Assembly: GCF_000282595.1 (NCBI RefSeq)
Contig: NZ_AKIZ01000024.1
Location: 1-62,655 of the forward strand
Length of the DNA: 62,655 nt
Source of the DNA: Phyllobacterium sp. YR531
GTDB lineage: Bacteria > Pseudomonadota > Alphaproteobacteria > Rhizobiales > Rhizobiaceae
Direction of reading: 5' to 3'
Below are positions 41,001 through 50,900 of this stretch, piece after piece. Position 1 is the stretch's first letter. Every line of letters begins with the position of its first letter. The notes beneath the pieces were generated by a model. The model searched no databases. It saw only the letters and a program-made list of their open reading frames with translations, and was not told the DNA's origin. The position numbers were made by a program, and so were the translations under genes.

Positions 41001-42236
41001 ATGAGCGAATACAATGAAATAATGGAAACCAAGACTTTGGAGGCCATTGAAAGCTTCGATGATTTTGCGCGCACATTTCATGAGTACAAACAAGTTAATG
41101 ATTATCGGCTTGGCAAGCTCGAAAAAGGCTCAAGCATCGATGTATTGACGAATGAAAAACTGCAGCGACTTGACGATGCGCTCGATATGCAAAAGCGCGC
41201 AATGGAACAGCTTGAATTGAAACAGGTGCGACCCGCCCTGGATGGTGGTGTCAGTCCATTGCGCTCGCTCGAACACAAGAACGCTTTTGAGAGTTATGTC
41301 CGGCGCGGGGACGAGAGCGGTGTGCGTTCGCTTGAAGCCAAGGCGCATTCGATAGGCTCGGCTTCTGATGGCGGTTATCTGGTACCTCCCGAGCTTGAAA
41401 GTGAGATCGGGGCGCGGCTGGCGCAGATATCACCAATTCGCAATATTTCCACCGTGCGACAGGTTTCTGGTTCAATTTTGAAAAAGCCGTTCTCAATCAA
41501 GGGCCCATCGGTGGGCTGGGTGAGTGAAACGGAAATCCGTCCTCAAACGGAAAGTTCCAAGCTGGCTGAGCTGCAGTTTCCGACAATGGAGCTTTATGCC
41601 ATGCCTGCTGCAACTTCCTCGCTGCTCGATGATGGCGTGGTGGATGTCGAGCAGTGGATTTCTACGGAAGTGGAAACCGCCTTTGCTGAACAGGAGGGTA
41701 AGGCTTTCATCAATGGCGATGGTACCAACAAACCCCGTGGCTTCCTCACTTACGAAACAGTGGCGGAGTCTGCCTGGAGCTGGGGCAAGCTGGGCTCGCT
41801 ATCGACCGGGGTTGCCGGAGCTTTCGCAGCGGCAGATGCATCGGACATTCTGCTCGATACGATCTACGCATTGAGAGCCGGGTATCGCCAGAATGCAAAC
41901 TGGGTGATGAACCGCAAGACGCAGGCGGCAATCCGCAAGCTCAAGGACAAGGACGGTAATTATCTCTGGACGCCGCCCTCCACTCCGGGCGCGCAGGCAT
42001 CACTTCTCGGCTTTGGTCTGGTTGAGGCAGAAGACATGCCGGATATCGCCGACAAAGCTGCGGCAATTGCCTTTGGTGATTTTTCCAGAGGCTATCTGGT
42101 CGTTGACCGGACGGGCGTTCGCGTGTTGCGTGATCCTTATTCAGCCAAACCCTATGTATTGTTCTATACCACCAAGCGTGTTGGCGGTGGTGTGCAGGAT
42201 TTCAATGCGATCAAGCTGTTGAAGTTCGGCGTGTAA
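41001..42236 (+). CDS. GTA major capsid protein, HK97 fold (RcGTA g5-like)
   Basis: 411 residues from ATG 41001 behind AAGGAAAAATA. The N-terminal ~100 residues are charged and coiled-coil-like, the delta domain removed by the prohead protease. The mature part has the HK97 family pattern (GGYLVPPELESEIGARL, GTNKPRGFLTY, DFSRGYLVVDR). It forms the GTA head. GC-rich like the rest of the cluster, unlike the array before it. Confidence 0.95.
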   Translation: MSEYNEIMETKTLEAIESFDDFARTFHEYKQVNDYRLGKLEKGSSIDVLTNEKLQRLDDALDMQKRAMEQLELKQVRPALDGGVSPLRSLEHKNAFESYVRRGDESGVRSLEAKAHSIGSASDGGYLVPPELESEIGARLAQISPIRNISTVRQVSGSILKKPFSIKGPSVGWVSETEIRPQTESSKLAELQFPTMELYAMPAATSSLLDDGVVDVEQWISTEVETAFAEQEGKAFINGDGTNKPRGFLTYETVAESAWSWGKLGSLSTGVAGAFAAADASDILLDTIYALRAGYRQNANWVMNRKTQAAIRKLKDKDGNYLWTPPSTPGAQASLLGFGLVEAEDMPDIADKAAAIAFGDFSRGYLVVDRTGVRVLRDPYSAKPYVLFYTTKRVGGGVQDFNAIKLLKFGV

Positions 42237-42247
42237 AGCCGGGCATT

Positions 42248-42272
42248 CCGGGTGGCATCCGGAGCCACCCGG
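42248..42272 (+). terminator. Strong hairpin just after the capsid gene
   Basis: CCGGGTGGC (42248-42256) pairs perfectly with GCCACCCGG (42264-42272) around a 7-base loop, 12 bases after the capsid stop. No clear T-run follows (ATATTCT). It could attenuate downstream genes or protect the capsid mRNA, giving capsid excess over tail proteins. Confidence 0.6.
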
Positions 42273-42325
42273 ATATTCTACCAATGTCGAATTGCCCGCA
42301 GGTCGAGTTTAACTAGACTTGTGCG

Positions 42326-42886
42326 ATGCGTTTTTATCGGATCGCCCTGTTCGTTTCCATAATGGCTACTTCCGGCGGTTTTTCAGTTTGCCATGCAACA
42401 GACAGGGCAGCGCCAACTGATTTGGCCATATTTATTGAACGGTATCGGTGCCCGGTGATCGCGCGTTTGGCCACGATCCATTCAAATGCTGGTCAGGAAA
42501 CAGAACTTGATCGATATTTGATCCTTTCGACCGGCCATTCGCAACGCTACGTGCAATGCAGATTCATCGATAATGACAAACGCATGTTATGCGAGGCGTC
42601 GTCCGGGTTTTTTGGCCCGAAAGAGGGGGAAGCCGGTCACTATCGTATGAGGTCGGAAGGCATCGAGGCTTTGGCAAGGCTCGGATTTTCCACCGATGGT
42701 AGCCAAGGCAATTATCAAACAATCGTCGATGGTCTCCAACCTTCGACCTATGCCAAGGTCGCTGAACTTTTGCTAAGTGCACTCTTCGACGGCCATGGCT
42801 TGTCTGCAGAAAGCCAGATCATGATCAACATGGCTCGCGATCATGAGCGCAAGATAGAGGACTGCTCGAACTTGCCGAGTGGTTGA
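42326..42886 (+). CDS. Exported hypothetical protein inserted between capsid and adaptor
   Basis: 186 residues with a signal peptide ending near CHA-T. The mature part has paired cysteines (YRCPV, VQCRF, LCEASS, DCSNL) and no recognised domain, though it loosely resembles small chaperone-like periplasmic proteins. RcGTA has no gene here. It follows the capsid hairpin and may be an accessory insertion with its own expression. Confidence 0.6.
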   Translation: MRFYRIALFVSIMATSGGFSVCHATDRAAPTDLAIFIERYRCPVIARLATIHSNAGQETELDRYLILSTGHSQRYVQCRFIDNDKRMLCEASSGFFGPKEGEAGHYRMRSEGIEALARLGFSTDGSQGNYQTIVDGLQPSTYAKVAELLLSALFDGHGLSAESQIMINMARDHERKIEDCSNLPSG

Positions 42887-42955
42887 GAGCATTCCAGGCG
42901 CGGCGATCAACGCTACGCTTCCCGATCGAATTTCCATCCTTTCAGGATTTCAAAC

Positions 42956-43516
42956 ATGACCATGACATTGATCAAGCCGCCGGCTCTTGAGCCGGTGACA
43001 CTGGTAGAGGTGCGCCAATTTTTGCGCCTCGCAGACAACAACGAAGATGAGCTACTGGAGGGGTTGGTCAAAGCGGCTCGGGAGACGCTCGAAACGCAAA
43101 CGGGCCTTGCGCTTATCAACCAGACTTTCCGGCTTTATATCGATCAGTGGCCTTCGCGCGGATTGATCAGGATCGGCAAATATCCCCTTCAGTCGCTGGG
43201 TCCGGTGACGGCATTTGGTGACGATGGATCGCCTTCGGTGATAGCGGAGCATGATCTGCATCTGGAGACTGCTTCACGTCCGGCACGGCTTTATATTGCT
43301 TCACGGGCTGGAAATGCCGGGGCGCTGGAAGTGGACTTCGTTGCCGGGTTCGGGGAAACGGGCAAGGATGTTCCAGATGCGCTTCGTCATGCGATTTTGA
43401 CGCTCGTTGCGCACTGGTACGAATTTCGCGGCGTTTACGGCGCGGTCCAGCAGCCTGTTTCCTATCCCCCAGCCTTCGAGCGCGTAATCGGCCTTTGGCG
43501 AAAGGTATCATTGTGA
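42956..43516 (+). CDS. GTA head-tail adaptor (RcGTA g6-like)
   Basis: 186 residues of the phage gp6/head-tail connector family (ALEPVTLVEVRQFLRL, LEGLVKAARETLETQTGLAL, PDALRHAILTLVAHWYEFRG). It joins the portal to the neck. Its stop overlaps the next ATG (TGATG). ATG 42956 is used; ATG 42962 is an alternative. Confidence 0.9.
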   Translation: MTMTLIKPPALEPVTLVEVRQFLRLADNNEDELLEGLVKAARETLETQTGLALINQTFRLYIDQWPSRGLIRIGKYPLQSLGPVTAFGDDGSPSVIAEHDLHLETASRPARLYIASRAGNAGALEVDFVAGFGETGKDVPDALRHAILTLVAHWYEFRGVYGAVQQPVSYPPAFERVIGLWRKVSL

Positions 43517-43851
43517 TGCCGACGCTATTCATTGATCCGGGCAGTCTCAATCAAGAGCTGCTGCTGGAAGAGCCTCTGGTTTCCTTTGGGGGCGTCGGAG
43601 ATTTGCATGAACTCTGGAGCGAGGTCAGCAGCCTTTGGGCGCAATTGGAGCACGCTGGTGCAGGGCCGCGCATCCTTGGTGAGCAGGAACTTCCCGAAGT
43701 CACTTACCGGATCACGTTTCGGTATCGCCCGGACATTTCGAGCACCATGCGCTTTCGCAAAGGCGAGCGCGTTTTCCGCATATTGACGCTGCACGATCCT
43801 GATGAAACGGGGCGCTATCTGGTCGCCCGCGTAAGCGAGGAGGTTCAATGA
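43516..43851 (+). CDS. GTA head-closure/stopper protein (RcGTA g7-like)
   Basis: 111 residues from ATG 43516. It fits the phage head-closure family (DLHELWSEVSSLWAQLE, VTYRITFRYRPDISSTMRF, GERVFRILTLHDPDE). It seals the neck below the adaptor. It is coupled by one-base and four-base overlaps to its neighbours. Confidence 0.9.
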   Translation: MPTLFIDPGSLNQELLLEEPLVSFGGVGDLHELWSEVSSLWAQLEHAGAGPRILGEQELPEVTYRITFRYRPDISSTMRFRKGERVFRILTLHDPDETGRYLVARVSEEVQ

Positions 43852-43985
43852 AGATCGCCATGAAGCTGACGCTCACTGACTTGATCCGCACATTGCGCTG
43901 GCAGGCAATGGAGGTCGCAGAACAGGCGGTAGAGAGGACAAACAAAGCTCCTGTGCCCACTGCACAAAAAGATGACAAACCATGA
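43848..43985 (+). CDS. Small GTA-cluster protein (45 residues)
   Basis: The short frame from ATG 43848 to TGA 43983-43985 overlaps both neighbours by four bases (ATGA each side), which argues that it is translated. Sequence: a basic amphipathic start (MKLTLTDLIRTLRWQAMEVA) and a polar tail. No family is recognised. It sits between stopper and tail terminator. Confidence 0.65.
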   Translation: MKIAMKLTLTDLIRTLRWQAMEVAEQAVERTNKAPVPTAQKDDKP

Positions 43986-44392
43986 CAAGTGCCGCGCTGG
44001 AATTGCAAAAGGCGCTGCTGGCACGTTTAAAGGCGGACAATTCGCTCGAAAAGCTTGTCAGCGGGCGCATTTATGACCGGGTGCCGCCCAAGGCGGAATT
44101 TCCCTATGTCACGCTTGGATCATCGAACATTTACGATTGGAGCACCGCAACGGAGCGTGGCAGCGAGCACCTGTTTACACTTAATATCTGGAACAGGGCG
44201 AGCGGTCGAAAATCTGTTTTCGAGATCATGAATGTGATCGAACAGCTTCTGATGCCGCGCCAACTGGCGTTGAACGGCCACCGGCTCATCAATCTGGATT
44301 TACAATACTCACAGGCGCGGGCGGAGGATAACCGGGACGGTTATCTCGGCATGCTGCGCTACCGGGCGGTGACGGAAGAAATTCCCGCCTGA
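43982..44392 (+). CDS. GTA tail terminator (DUF3168, RcGTA g8-like)
   Basis: 136 residues of the DUF3168 family (ALELQKALLARLKAD, GRIYDRVPPKAEFPYVTLG, TATERGSEHLFTLNIW). It caps the tail tube at the head side. Starts with an ATGA overlap on the small upstream gene. Confidence 0.92.
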   Translation: MTSAALELQKALLARLKADNSLEKLVSGRIYDRVPPKAEFPYVTLGSSNIYDWSTATERGSEHLFTLNIWNRASGRKSVFEIMNVIEQLLMPRQLALNGHRLINLDLQYSQARAEDNRDGYLGMLRYRAVTEEIPA

Positions 44393-44420
44393 CACTTAAT
44401 CACCATGAAAGGAAATGCTG

Positions 44421-44834
44421 ATGACCGCTCAAAGGGGCAGGGACATCCTGTTGAAGATCGCCAACGCTAACGGCAATTATGTGACTTGCGGTGGCATGCG
44501 TTCAAAACGATTGGCGTTCAATACGGAAACAGTGGATGTGACAGACGCCGAAGCCGTAGGCCGCTGGCGTGAACTGCTTGGCGGCAGTGCCGTTCAGCGC
44601 GCATCTATAGGTGGTTCCGGAATATTCAAGGATGCCCAGTCAGACAGTTTGTTTCGCCAGGCTTTTTTTGAAGGGGCTATTCCTGAATGGCAGATCGCTC
44701 TGCCTGCATTTGGAGTGCTGCAAGGGCCGTTTCAGATCGTAGCGCTCGAATATGGCGGCGCGCATAATGGCGAGGTCACCTTCGAAATCGCTCTGGAGTC
44801 GGCTGGCCCGATCAAATTCATGGAGATTGCGTGA
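44421..44834 (+). CDS. GTA major tail protein (RcGTA g9-like)
   Basis: 137 residues from ATG 44421, which has AAAGGA seven bases ahead; ATG 44415 is too close to it. Phage tail-tube family (GRDILLKIANANGNYVTCGG, AVGRWRELLGG, GAHNGEVTFEIALESAGPI). It builds the tail tube. Confidence 0.92.
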   Translation: MTAQRGRDILLKIANANGNYVTCGGMRSKRLAFNTETVDVTDAEAVGRWRELLGGSAVQRASIGGSGIFKDAQSDSLFRQAFFEGAIPEWQIALPAFGVLQGPFQIVALEYGGAHNGEVTFEIALESAGPIKFMEIA

Positions 44835-45172
44835 TGGTGAATCGGCATCGCGGTGAGATATGCGCCATGCTTGACGGGCGCGAGTGGACGTTATGTCTGA
44901 CACTCGGTGCACTTGCGGAACTTGAGGCTTCATTCGGCGCGGAAGATCTGGCTGTGCTGCTCAGGCGATTTTCAGCAAGTCCTCTTTCGGCTGGCGATAT
45001 CATCAAAATTGTTGCGGCAGGTCTGCGCGGCGGCGGCAATGAAATTGCTGCAAGTGAGGTTGCGCAAATGCGGACAGAAGGCGGAGTAACTGGTTTTGCC
45101 CGCATTGTCAGTGAACTCCTGAGCGCGACGTTCGGTGAATCAAAATCACAACTGCCTGCGGTAAATAATTGA
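44834..45172 (+). CDS. GTA gene 10-like tail assembly chaperone
   Basis: 112 residues from ATG 44834 (TGATG overlap with the tail gene). GTA-gp10 family pattern: NRHRGEICAMLDGREWTLCL, LGALAELEASFGAEDL. By position it is the first tail assembly chaperone. The end overlaps g10.1. Confidence 0.9.
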   Translation: MVNRHRGEICAMLDGREWTLCLTLGALAELEASFGAEDLAVLLRRFSASPLSAGDIIKIVAAGLRGGGNEIAASEVAQMRTEGGVTGFARIVSELLSATFGESKSQLPAVNN

Positions 45173-45372
45173 AGGCTATGGATGATTGTGCCGAGCTATT
45201 TCCTTGGGCAGCGATGATGGCGGCGGGATTTGGCGTTTTGAAGCTCTCATCGCGAGAGTTCTGGGCGATGACGCCGCGTGAACTGAACGCTGCATTTTAC
45301 CGACCGGAAGCGCGAACCGCACTGACACAGTTCGATCTTGAGCAAATGATGCGAGCTTTTCCAGATGAATGA
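45169..45372 (+). CDS. GTA gene 10.1-like tail assembly chaperone
   Basis: 67 residues from TTG 45169, or 64 from ATG 45178. Family pattern: ELFPWAAMMAAGFGVLKLSS, EFWAMTPRELNAAF. It is the small protein always found between g10 and the tape measure in RcGTA-type clusters. Confidence 0.85.
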   Translation: MKAMDDCAELFPWAAMMAAGFGVLKLSSREFWAMTPRELNAAFYRPEARTALTQFDLEQMMRAFPDE

Positions 45373-45382
45373 CAGGAAACCG

Positions 45383-45967
45383 ATGCCTGAAGACCTGACT
45401 GTAAAAATGGATATTGATACGGGTGGACTGGACCGTGTGCTGGACGACCTGCAGAAGAAATCCGATCTGTTCGGGCGCACGCTGACAAGTTCGCTCAAAA
45501 GCGCCGCAATAAGCGGAAAAGGGCTTGATGATATTCTCAAGCAAGTTGCAATGAATATTGCGGGCATGGCTCTGAATGCAGGATTGAAGCCGCTGCAGGA
45601 TATGGCATCGGGCCTTTTCTCCAGTCTGGTCGGAAGTTTCATGCCCAAGCCCGGGACATTGCAAGGACCAGTGACCATACCGGCTGACAGGCCAACTGCT
45701 TTTGCCAAGGGCGGTATTGTGAACAGCCCGACGTACTTCAACGCTGGCGGTTCACCCGGCCTTATGGGCGAGGCGGGTAGTGAGGCGATCATGCCATTGG
45801 CGCGAGGCGCGGATGGCAGGCTGGGTGTCGCGGCGCAGGGTGGCGGATCACCTATCCATGTCACTTTCAATGTGACGGCAACAGATGCGGCATCGTTCCG
45901 CAAATCCGAAGCGCAGGTGACGGGCATGCTGGCGCGGGCTGCACGCCGGGGCGCCCGGACCCTTTAA
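45383..45967 (+). CDS. GTA tape measure protein (RcGTA g11-like, short)
   Basis: 194 residues from ATG 45383 behind AGGAAA; ATG 45365 is in frame. Family features: a conserved N-terminus and the C-terminal GGIVNSPTYFNAGGSPGLMG-EAGSEAIMPL block. The protein is short, so the tail should be short, as in RcGTA. Confidence 0.9.
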   Translation: MPEDLTVKMDIDTGGLDRVLDDLQKKSDLFGRTLTSSLKSAAISGKGLDDILKQVAMNIAGMALNAGLKPLQDMASGLFSSLVGSFMPKPGTLQGPVTIPADRPTAFAKGGIVNSPTYFNAGGSPGLMGEAGSEAIMPLARGADGRLGVAAQGGGSPIHVTFNVTATDAASFRKSEAQVTGMLARAARRGARTL

Positions 45968-45977
45968 AGGATACCAT

Positions 45978-46601
45978 ATGACAGGTTTTCATGATGTCCG
46001 CTTTCCGGCGGCGGTTTCCTTTGGTGCAACCGGAGGGCCGGAATGGCGTAACGAAATTGTGCCGCTCACTTCCGGATTCGAACAACGAAACGCGCGCTGG
46101 TCACAGTCACGGCGGCACTATGATGCCGGGACAGGTCTCCGATCCCTGGCTGATCTCGAAGAGGTGATGGCATTTTTCGAGGCTTGCAGGGGTTCACTGC
46201 ACGCCTTCCGGTTTCGCGATCCTTTCGATCACCTCTCGTGCAAAACAGGCCAGAAAGTGGCTGCAACAGATCAACTGCTTGGACATGGCGATGGACGCGG
46301 CGCTGTATTCCAACTGGTCAAGCACTATGGTGACCATGCAAGGCCGATCACCAAGGTCGAGAGCGCGCGCATTGCTGTAGCAGGGGTGGAGCAGCGCGAG
46401 GGCGTAGACTTCATTATCGAAATGATTACGGGGAAAGTGGTTTTTCAGCCCGGAAAAATCCCCCGTCAGGACGCAAAAGTGACGGCAGGCTTCCGCTTCG
46501 ATGTACCGGCAAGATTCGATACGGACCGCCTGATGATCAATCTCAAATCGTTCAATGCGGGCGATATTCCATCCATTCCCATCATTGAGGTAAAAGCATG
46601 A
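45978..46601 (+). CDS. GTA distal tail protein (DUF2460, RcGTA g12-like)
   Basis: 207 residues starting MTGFHDVRFPAAVSFGATGG after AAAGGA. DUF2460 features: RWSQSRRHYDAGTGLRSLAD and GSLHAFRFRDPFD. It forms the ring at the tail tip that carries the baseplate. Its stop overlaps the next start. Confidence 0.94.
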   Translation: MTGFHDVRFPAAVSFGATGGPEWRNEIVPLTSGFEQRNARWSQSRRHYDAGTGLRSLADLEEVMAFFEACRGSLHAFRFRDPFDHLSCKTGQKVAATDQLLGHGDGRGAVFQLVKHYGDHARPITKVESARIAVAGVEQREGVDFIIEMITGKVVFQPGKIPRQDAKVTAGFRFDVPARFDTDRLMINLKSFNAGDIPSIPIIEVKA

Positions 46602-47464
46602 GCTTCATACCGGCAGCACTTGAATCACATCTTTCAGGAGAAGTAACAACGCATTGTTTTTGCTGGATCATTCGTCGCAAGGATAAAATGGTGCATGGCT
46701 TCACTGATCATGACAAGGCAATAGTCATCGACGGCATACCGTGTGAACCGCAGACGGGATTAAGCGCCAGTGAAGCAACGAGCGCTTTGGGTTTGAGCGT
46801 TGATACGGCGGAAATCGAAGGGGCGCTGTCATCGCTTTCCATCTCTGACAGCGATATTGAGCGTGGGGCATTTGATGGCGCGTCGGTAGAAACGTTTCTG
46901 GTAAACTGGGCAGCACCGGAGCAGCGGGCCTTACTACGATCATCCCGGATTGGCACGATCAGCCGTTCGGGTGGGCGTTTTGTAGCTGAACTCAAAAGCA
47001 GTTCCGTCGATCTCGACAAGATCAGTGGCCGTCGAATAACCCGGCAATGCGATGCGCAGCTTGGTGACAATCGGTGCGGCTATAAAAACGCCGCGCGACA
47101 GGGTACGGTAATCACAGTCATCTCGGATCGCGAGATCGTGGTCACGGGCTTGCAAGCACCTGACGGAAAGTGGTTCCGCAATGGAGCGATGGTTTGGGCG
47201 AACGGCAGCACGAATGTTGTGCTGACACATCAACCCTATGGTGAAGGCACTCGCCTGAGCCTGCGGGACTCGTCAATTCCAGACATCAAACCAGGCGATA
47301 CATTTGTGCTTGATGCAGGCTGCGACAAGAGTTTCACCCAGTGCAAGACGAAGTTTGGCAATGCTGCAAATTTTCGCGGATTTCCGCATCTGCCCGGCAA
47401 TGATGCGATTTACAATTTTGCCGATGGCAAGGGCAACTTTGACGGCGGGCCGTTGGTACCATGA
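46598..47464 (+). CDS. GTA hub protein (DUF2163, RcGTA g13-like)
   Basis: 288 residues. An N-terminal DUF2163 domain is followed by a phage BR0599-type C-terminus. Four cysteines stand in CDAQLGDNRCGYKN and CDKSFTQCKTKFGN, consistent with the iron-sulfur cluster I recall from the RcGTA baseplate structure. It forms the baseplate hub between distal tail and megatron. ATGA overlaps on both sides. Confidence 0.93.
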   Translation: MSFIPAALESHLSGEVTTHCFCWIIRRKDKMVHGFTDHDKAIVIDGIPCEPQTGLSASEATSALGLSVDTAEIEGALSSLSISDSDIERGAFDGASVETFLVNWAAPEQRALLRSSRIGTISRSGGRFVAELKSSSVDLDKISGRRITRQCDAQLGDNRCGYKNAARQGTVITVISDREIVVTGLQAPDGKWFRNGAMVWANGSTNVVLTHQPYGEGTRLSLRDSSIPDIKPGDTFVLDAGCDKSFTQCKTKFGNAANFRGFPHLPGNDAIYNFADGKGNFDGGPLVP

Positions 47465-47892
47465 CTATTGCACAGGAAGTTTTAACCGAAGCCCGGCTGT
47501 GGGTCGGTACACCATACCGTCACCAAGGTACCAAATGTCAGGTAGGGTGTGACTGTCTCGGGCTTGTGCGCGGGATATGGCGTGCCTTGTATGGACGCGA
47601 GCCACAGGAAATCTCCACCTATTCCCCAGATTGGGCTGAAGCGGGAAACGGCGATCCGCTGCTGGAGGCAGCGCGCCAGCATATGATTTCCAAAACTCGG
47701 GAAGAAGCCGTACCGGGAGACATGCTTGTGTTCCGCTGGAGAGATGGAACTGCCGCAAAGCATGTGGGGATATTGGCCGGTCCCGATCACTTCATCCATG
47801 CTTATGAGGGGCACAGTGTCATGGATTCTGCCCTTATCCCGCAATGGCGAAGACGCATCGCTGGTGTATTTGCGTTTCCTCCCAAAGTTTGA
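47461..47892 (+). CDS. GTA cell-wall peptidase, NlpC/P60 (RcGTA g14-like)
   Basis: 143 residues. Catalytic cysteine in GCDCLGLVRGIW and histidine in KHVGILAGPDHFIH. By analogy with RcGTA it is carried in the tail tip and opens the recipient peptidoglycan during DNA delivery. It overlaps the hub gene by four bases. Confidence 0.94.
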   Translation: MTIAQEVLTEARLWVGTPYRHQGTKCQVGCDCLGLVRGIWRALYGREPQEISTYSPDWAEAGNGDPLLEAARQHMISKTREEAVPGDMLVFRWRDGTAAKHVGILAGPDHFIHAYEGHSVMDSALIPQWRRRIAGVFAFPPKV

Positions 47893-47918
47893 AGCATTTG
47901 GCGTAAAGGGTTGATGTT

Positions 47919-50900
47919 ATGGCGACGCTTGTTCTGACCACCGCTGCAACCGCTATTTTCGGCTCCGGAACTTTTACAGCGGCCGTTGCTACAGCTGCTG
48001 CATCAGTGGGCGGCTATCTGATCGATCAGGCACTGTTCGGCCAAAAGCTCGAAGGTCCGCGCATGGCCGCGATGCGGCCAATGACAGCGGAGGAGGGCGC
48101 AGCGCTTCCAAGAGTGTACGGAGCAGCACGGGTATCAGGCACCTTGATCTGGGGAACCCGGTTCGAGGAGAAAAAAACCAAAAAACGCCAAGGCGGAAAG
48201 GGTGGGCAGAAGGTTACCGAATATTCCTATTTCGGCAACTTTGCGATTGCAGTTGCGGCAGGACAAATAAGCCTCATCCGCCGCATATGGGCTGATGGCA
48301 AGGAATATGATCAGACGCGGGCTACGATCCGCATCTATTGCGGCACTGAAAACCAACTACCGGACCCTTTGATTGAAGCCAAGCAAGGCAAAGGCAATGC
48401 ACCGGCATTTCGTGGCACCGCCTATGTTGTATTCGAGCGATTCCCGCTCGACGATTTTGGCAATCGCATACCGCAGTTCCAGTTTGAGGTGGTCAGGGCG
48501 ATCGGCGCAGTTGCGAACGGCCTGAAAGCCGTCGCTTTGATACCCGGGTCTACCGAGTTCGGCCTCTCACCCAAGCTGGTGACCAATGAACGTGGAAAAG
48601 GGCAGACGGATGGTCTGAACCGTAATTGCCTGAGAGGCCACACAGACTGGCAAGCATCCATGGATGAGTTGCAGGGGCTCTGCCCTTCGGTTGAGCATGT
48701 GGCCATTGTGGTGCCTTGGTTTGCAGCAGATTTGCGTGCCGGTCATTGCAAAGTGCGGCCCGGCGTCATGGATCGCAAACAGAATAATGAAAGTGAGGTA
48801 TGGCGGGCAGGTGGGATAGGCCGCTCAGAAGCGCATCTTATATCGCGCAATGAAAAAGGCGTGGTCTATGGCGGCACGCCATCCGATGAAAGCATTATTG
48901 CTGCTATCCAGAATGCCAAGGCGCGAGGGCTTGGCGTCACGGTTTACCCTTTCATCATGCTTGACATTCCGAGCGATAATCAGCTTCCAGACCCTTATCG
49001 GGCAGAAAATCAGGCGACGCATCCTTGGCGGGGACGCATTACCTGCCACCCGGCACCTTACCATGCAGGCAGCGTCAACAAGACTGCGGTGGCATCCAGC
49101 CAGATTGCCGAGTTTCTGGGAAAAGCCAAGTCTGCTGATTATCAGATCAGGAACGGAAGCATACTTTATCAGGGCAAGGGCAATGACTGGGGTTATCGCC
49201 GTTTCATACTCCATCTCGCTTATCTGAGCCTTTGCGCGGGTGGTGTGGATGCATTTATTCTTGGCTCTGAACTGCGAGGCCTCACCATGGTGCGAGGGGC
49301 AGGCAATGTGTTTCCTTTTGTTGACGGGCTTTGCAGCCTCACCGCAGACGTGCGCAACATTGTGGGACCGGGATGCAAGCTCACCTATGGCGCTGACTGG
49401 TCCGAATATTTTGGGCACCACGCGCAGGATGGATCAGGCGATGTCTATTTTCATCTTGATGCGCTTTGGGCACATCCCGCAATCGACGCAATCGGAATTG
49501 ACAATTACATGCCGCTCAGTGATTGGCGCGACGAGGATTATGGCGTGCCCAATCCTGATGGCTTTCCCACGCCTTATGACTTGCCAGCCTTGAAAAAGCA
49601 TATTGCTGCCGGAGAGGGCTTCGACTGGTATTATGGCTCTCCAAATGATCGAACCATGCGGATACGCACCCCTATTACGGATGGTTCAGGCAAGCCATGG
49701 GTGTATCGCTACAAGGATCTGGCATCATGGTGGGCGAATGCACACTATCATCGCATCGGGGGCGTCGAGCAGAAATTGCCAACTGCTTGGAAGCCCGGTG
49801 CCAAGAAAATCTGGCTGACAGAACTTGGTTGTCCCGCTGTCGACAAGGGGCCGAACCAGCCCAATGTCTTCCCCGACATGAAATCGTCAGAAGGCGCATT
49901 CCCATATTTTTCGGATCAGGGCAGAAATGATCTGGCGCAAAATCGCTACCTGCGTGCTCATTTCGCTCATTGGGCGGAACATGCCGGAACAATGCTTGAT
50001 AAAGGCCGGCTCTATGTCTGGGCATGGGATACGCGGCCTTATCCGGAATTTCCGCTGAACCGGAAATTGTGGTCCGATGGCGATAATTGGTCATGTGGTC
50101 ACTGGCTGAATGGCCGACTGTCGGGTGTGGAACTCGATGAATTGATAGCTGCCATTCTGCATGATCATGGAATTTCTGATTTTGACACGTCAGGTGTCGA
50201 TGGATTTGCCGATGGCTATATTCTGGATGAACCGACCAGTGCTCGGGCGGCCATTGAACCATTGCTTGCGGTTTACGGAACAGATGCATTTGAAAGCGGC
50301 AAAACGCTGGTCTTTCAAAGTAGAAACCGGACAGACCTTCAAACCCCGATAATTGAAGAGTTCGTCGAGCTGCAGGATGGAGGGCCGCTGACATGGCAGT
50401 TGACGGAAGCTATGGAGCAGCCGGAACGTATCGAGCTGGCCTATCGCGACCCGATGCTGGATTATCAGGCAGCAATGGCCTTCGCCGGGCGAACGGATGG
50501 CAAGGGAACTGAAAGCATTGGTGTAATGGCCATGCTTCACAGTAGTCAGGCCAAAATGCTGGCGGAAGAATGGATGCAGGCACGCAGGGCCTCAAGGCGA
50601 TCAGTCACATTCGAGCAACCGTGGAGGCAGGCAGGTTTGAAGGTCGGAGACAGGATCAGGGTTACCGATCCGCGTGACCCCAGTCTAGCCGGTCGCTATG
50701 TCATAACTTCGATTGAAGACGGGGCGACAAGGCGTCTGGAAGCTCGGGCCGTGCCGCAACATGTACGTTATCCCAGTCAGGCAGAGCTGCCTGCGCCAGC
50801 CGATAGCGACAACCTGATCCGGGGCAGGCCATATTTCCATCTGGTGGACTTGCCCATGTGGCCGGGAATAGAGCGTGCCAACGATCAATTCCGGATCGCT

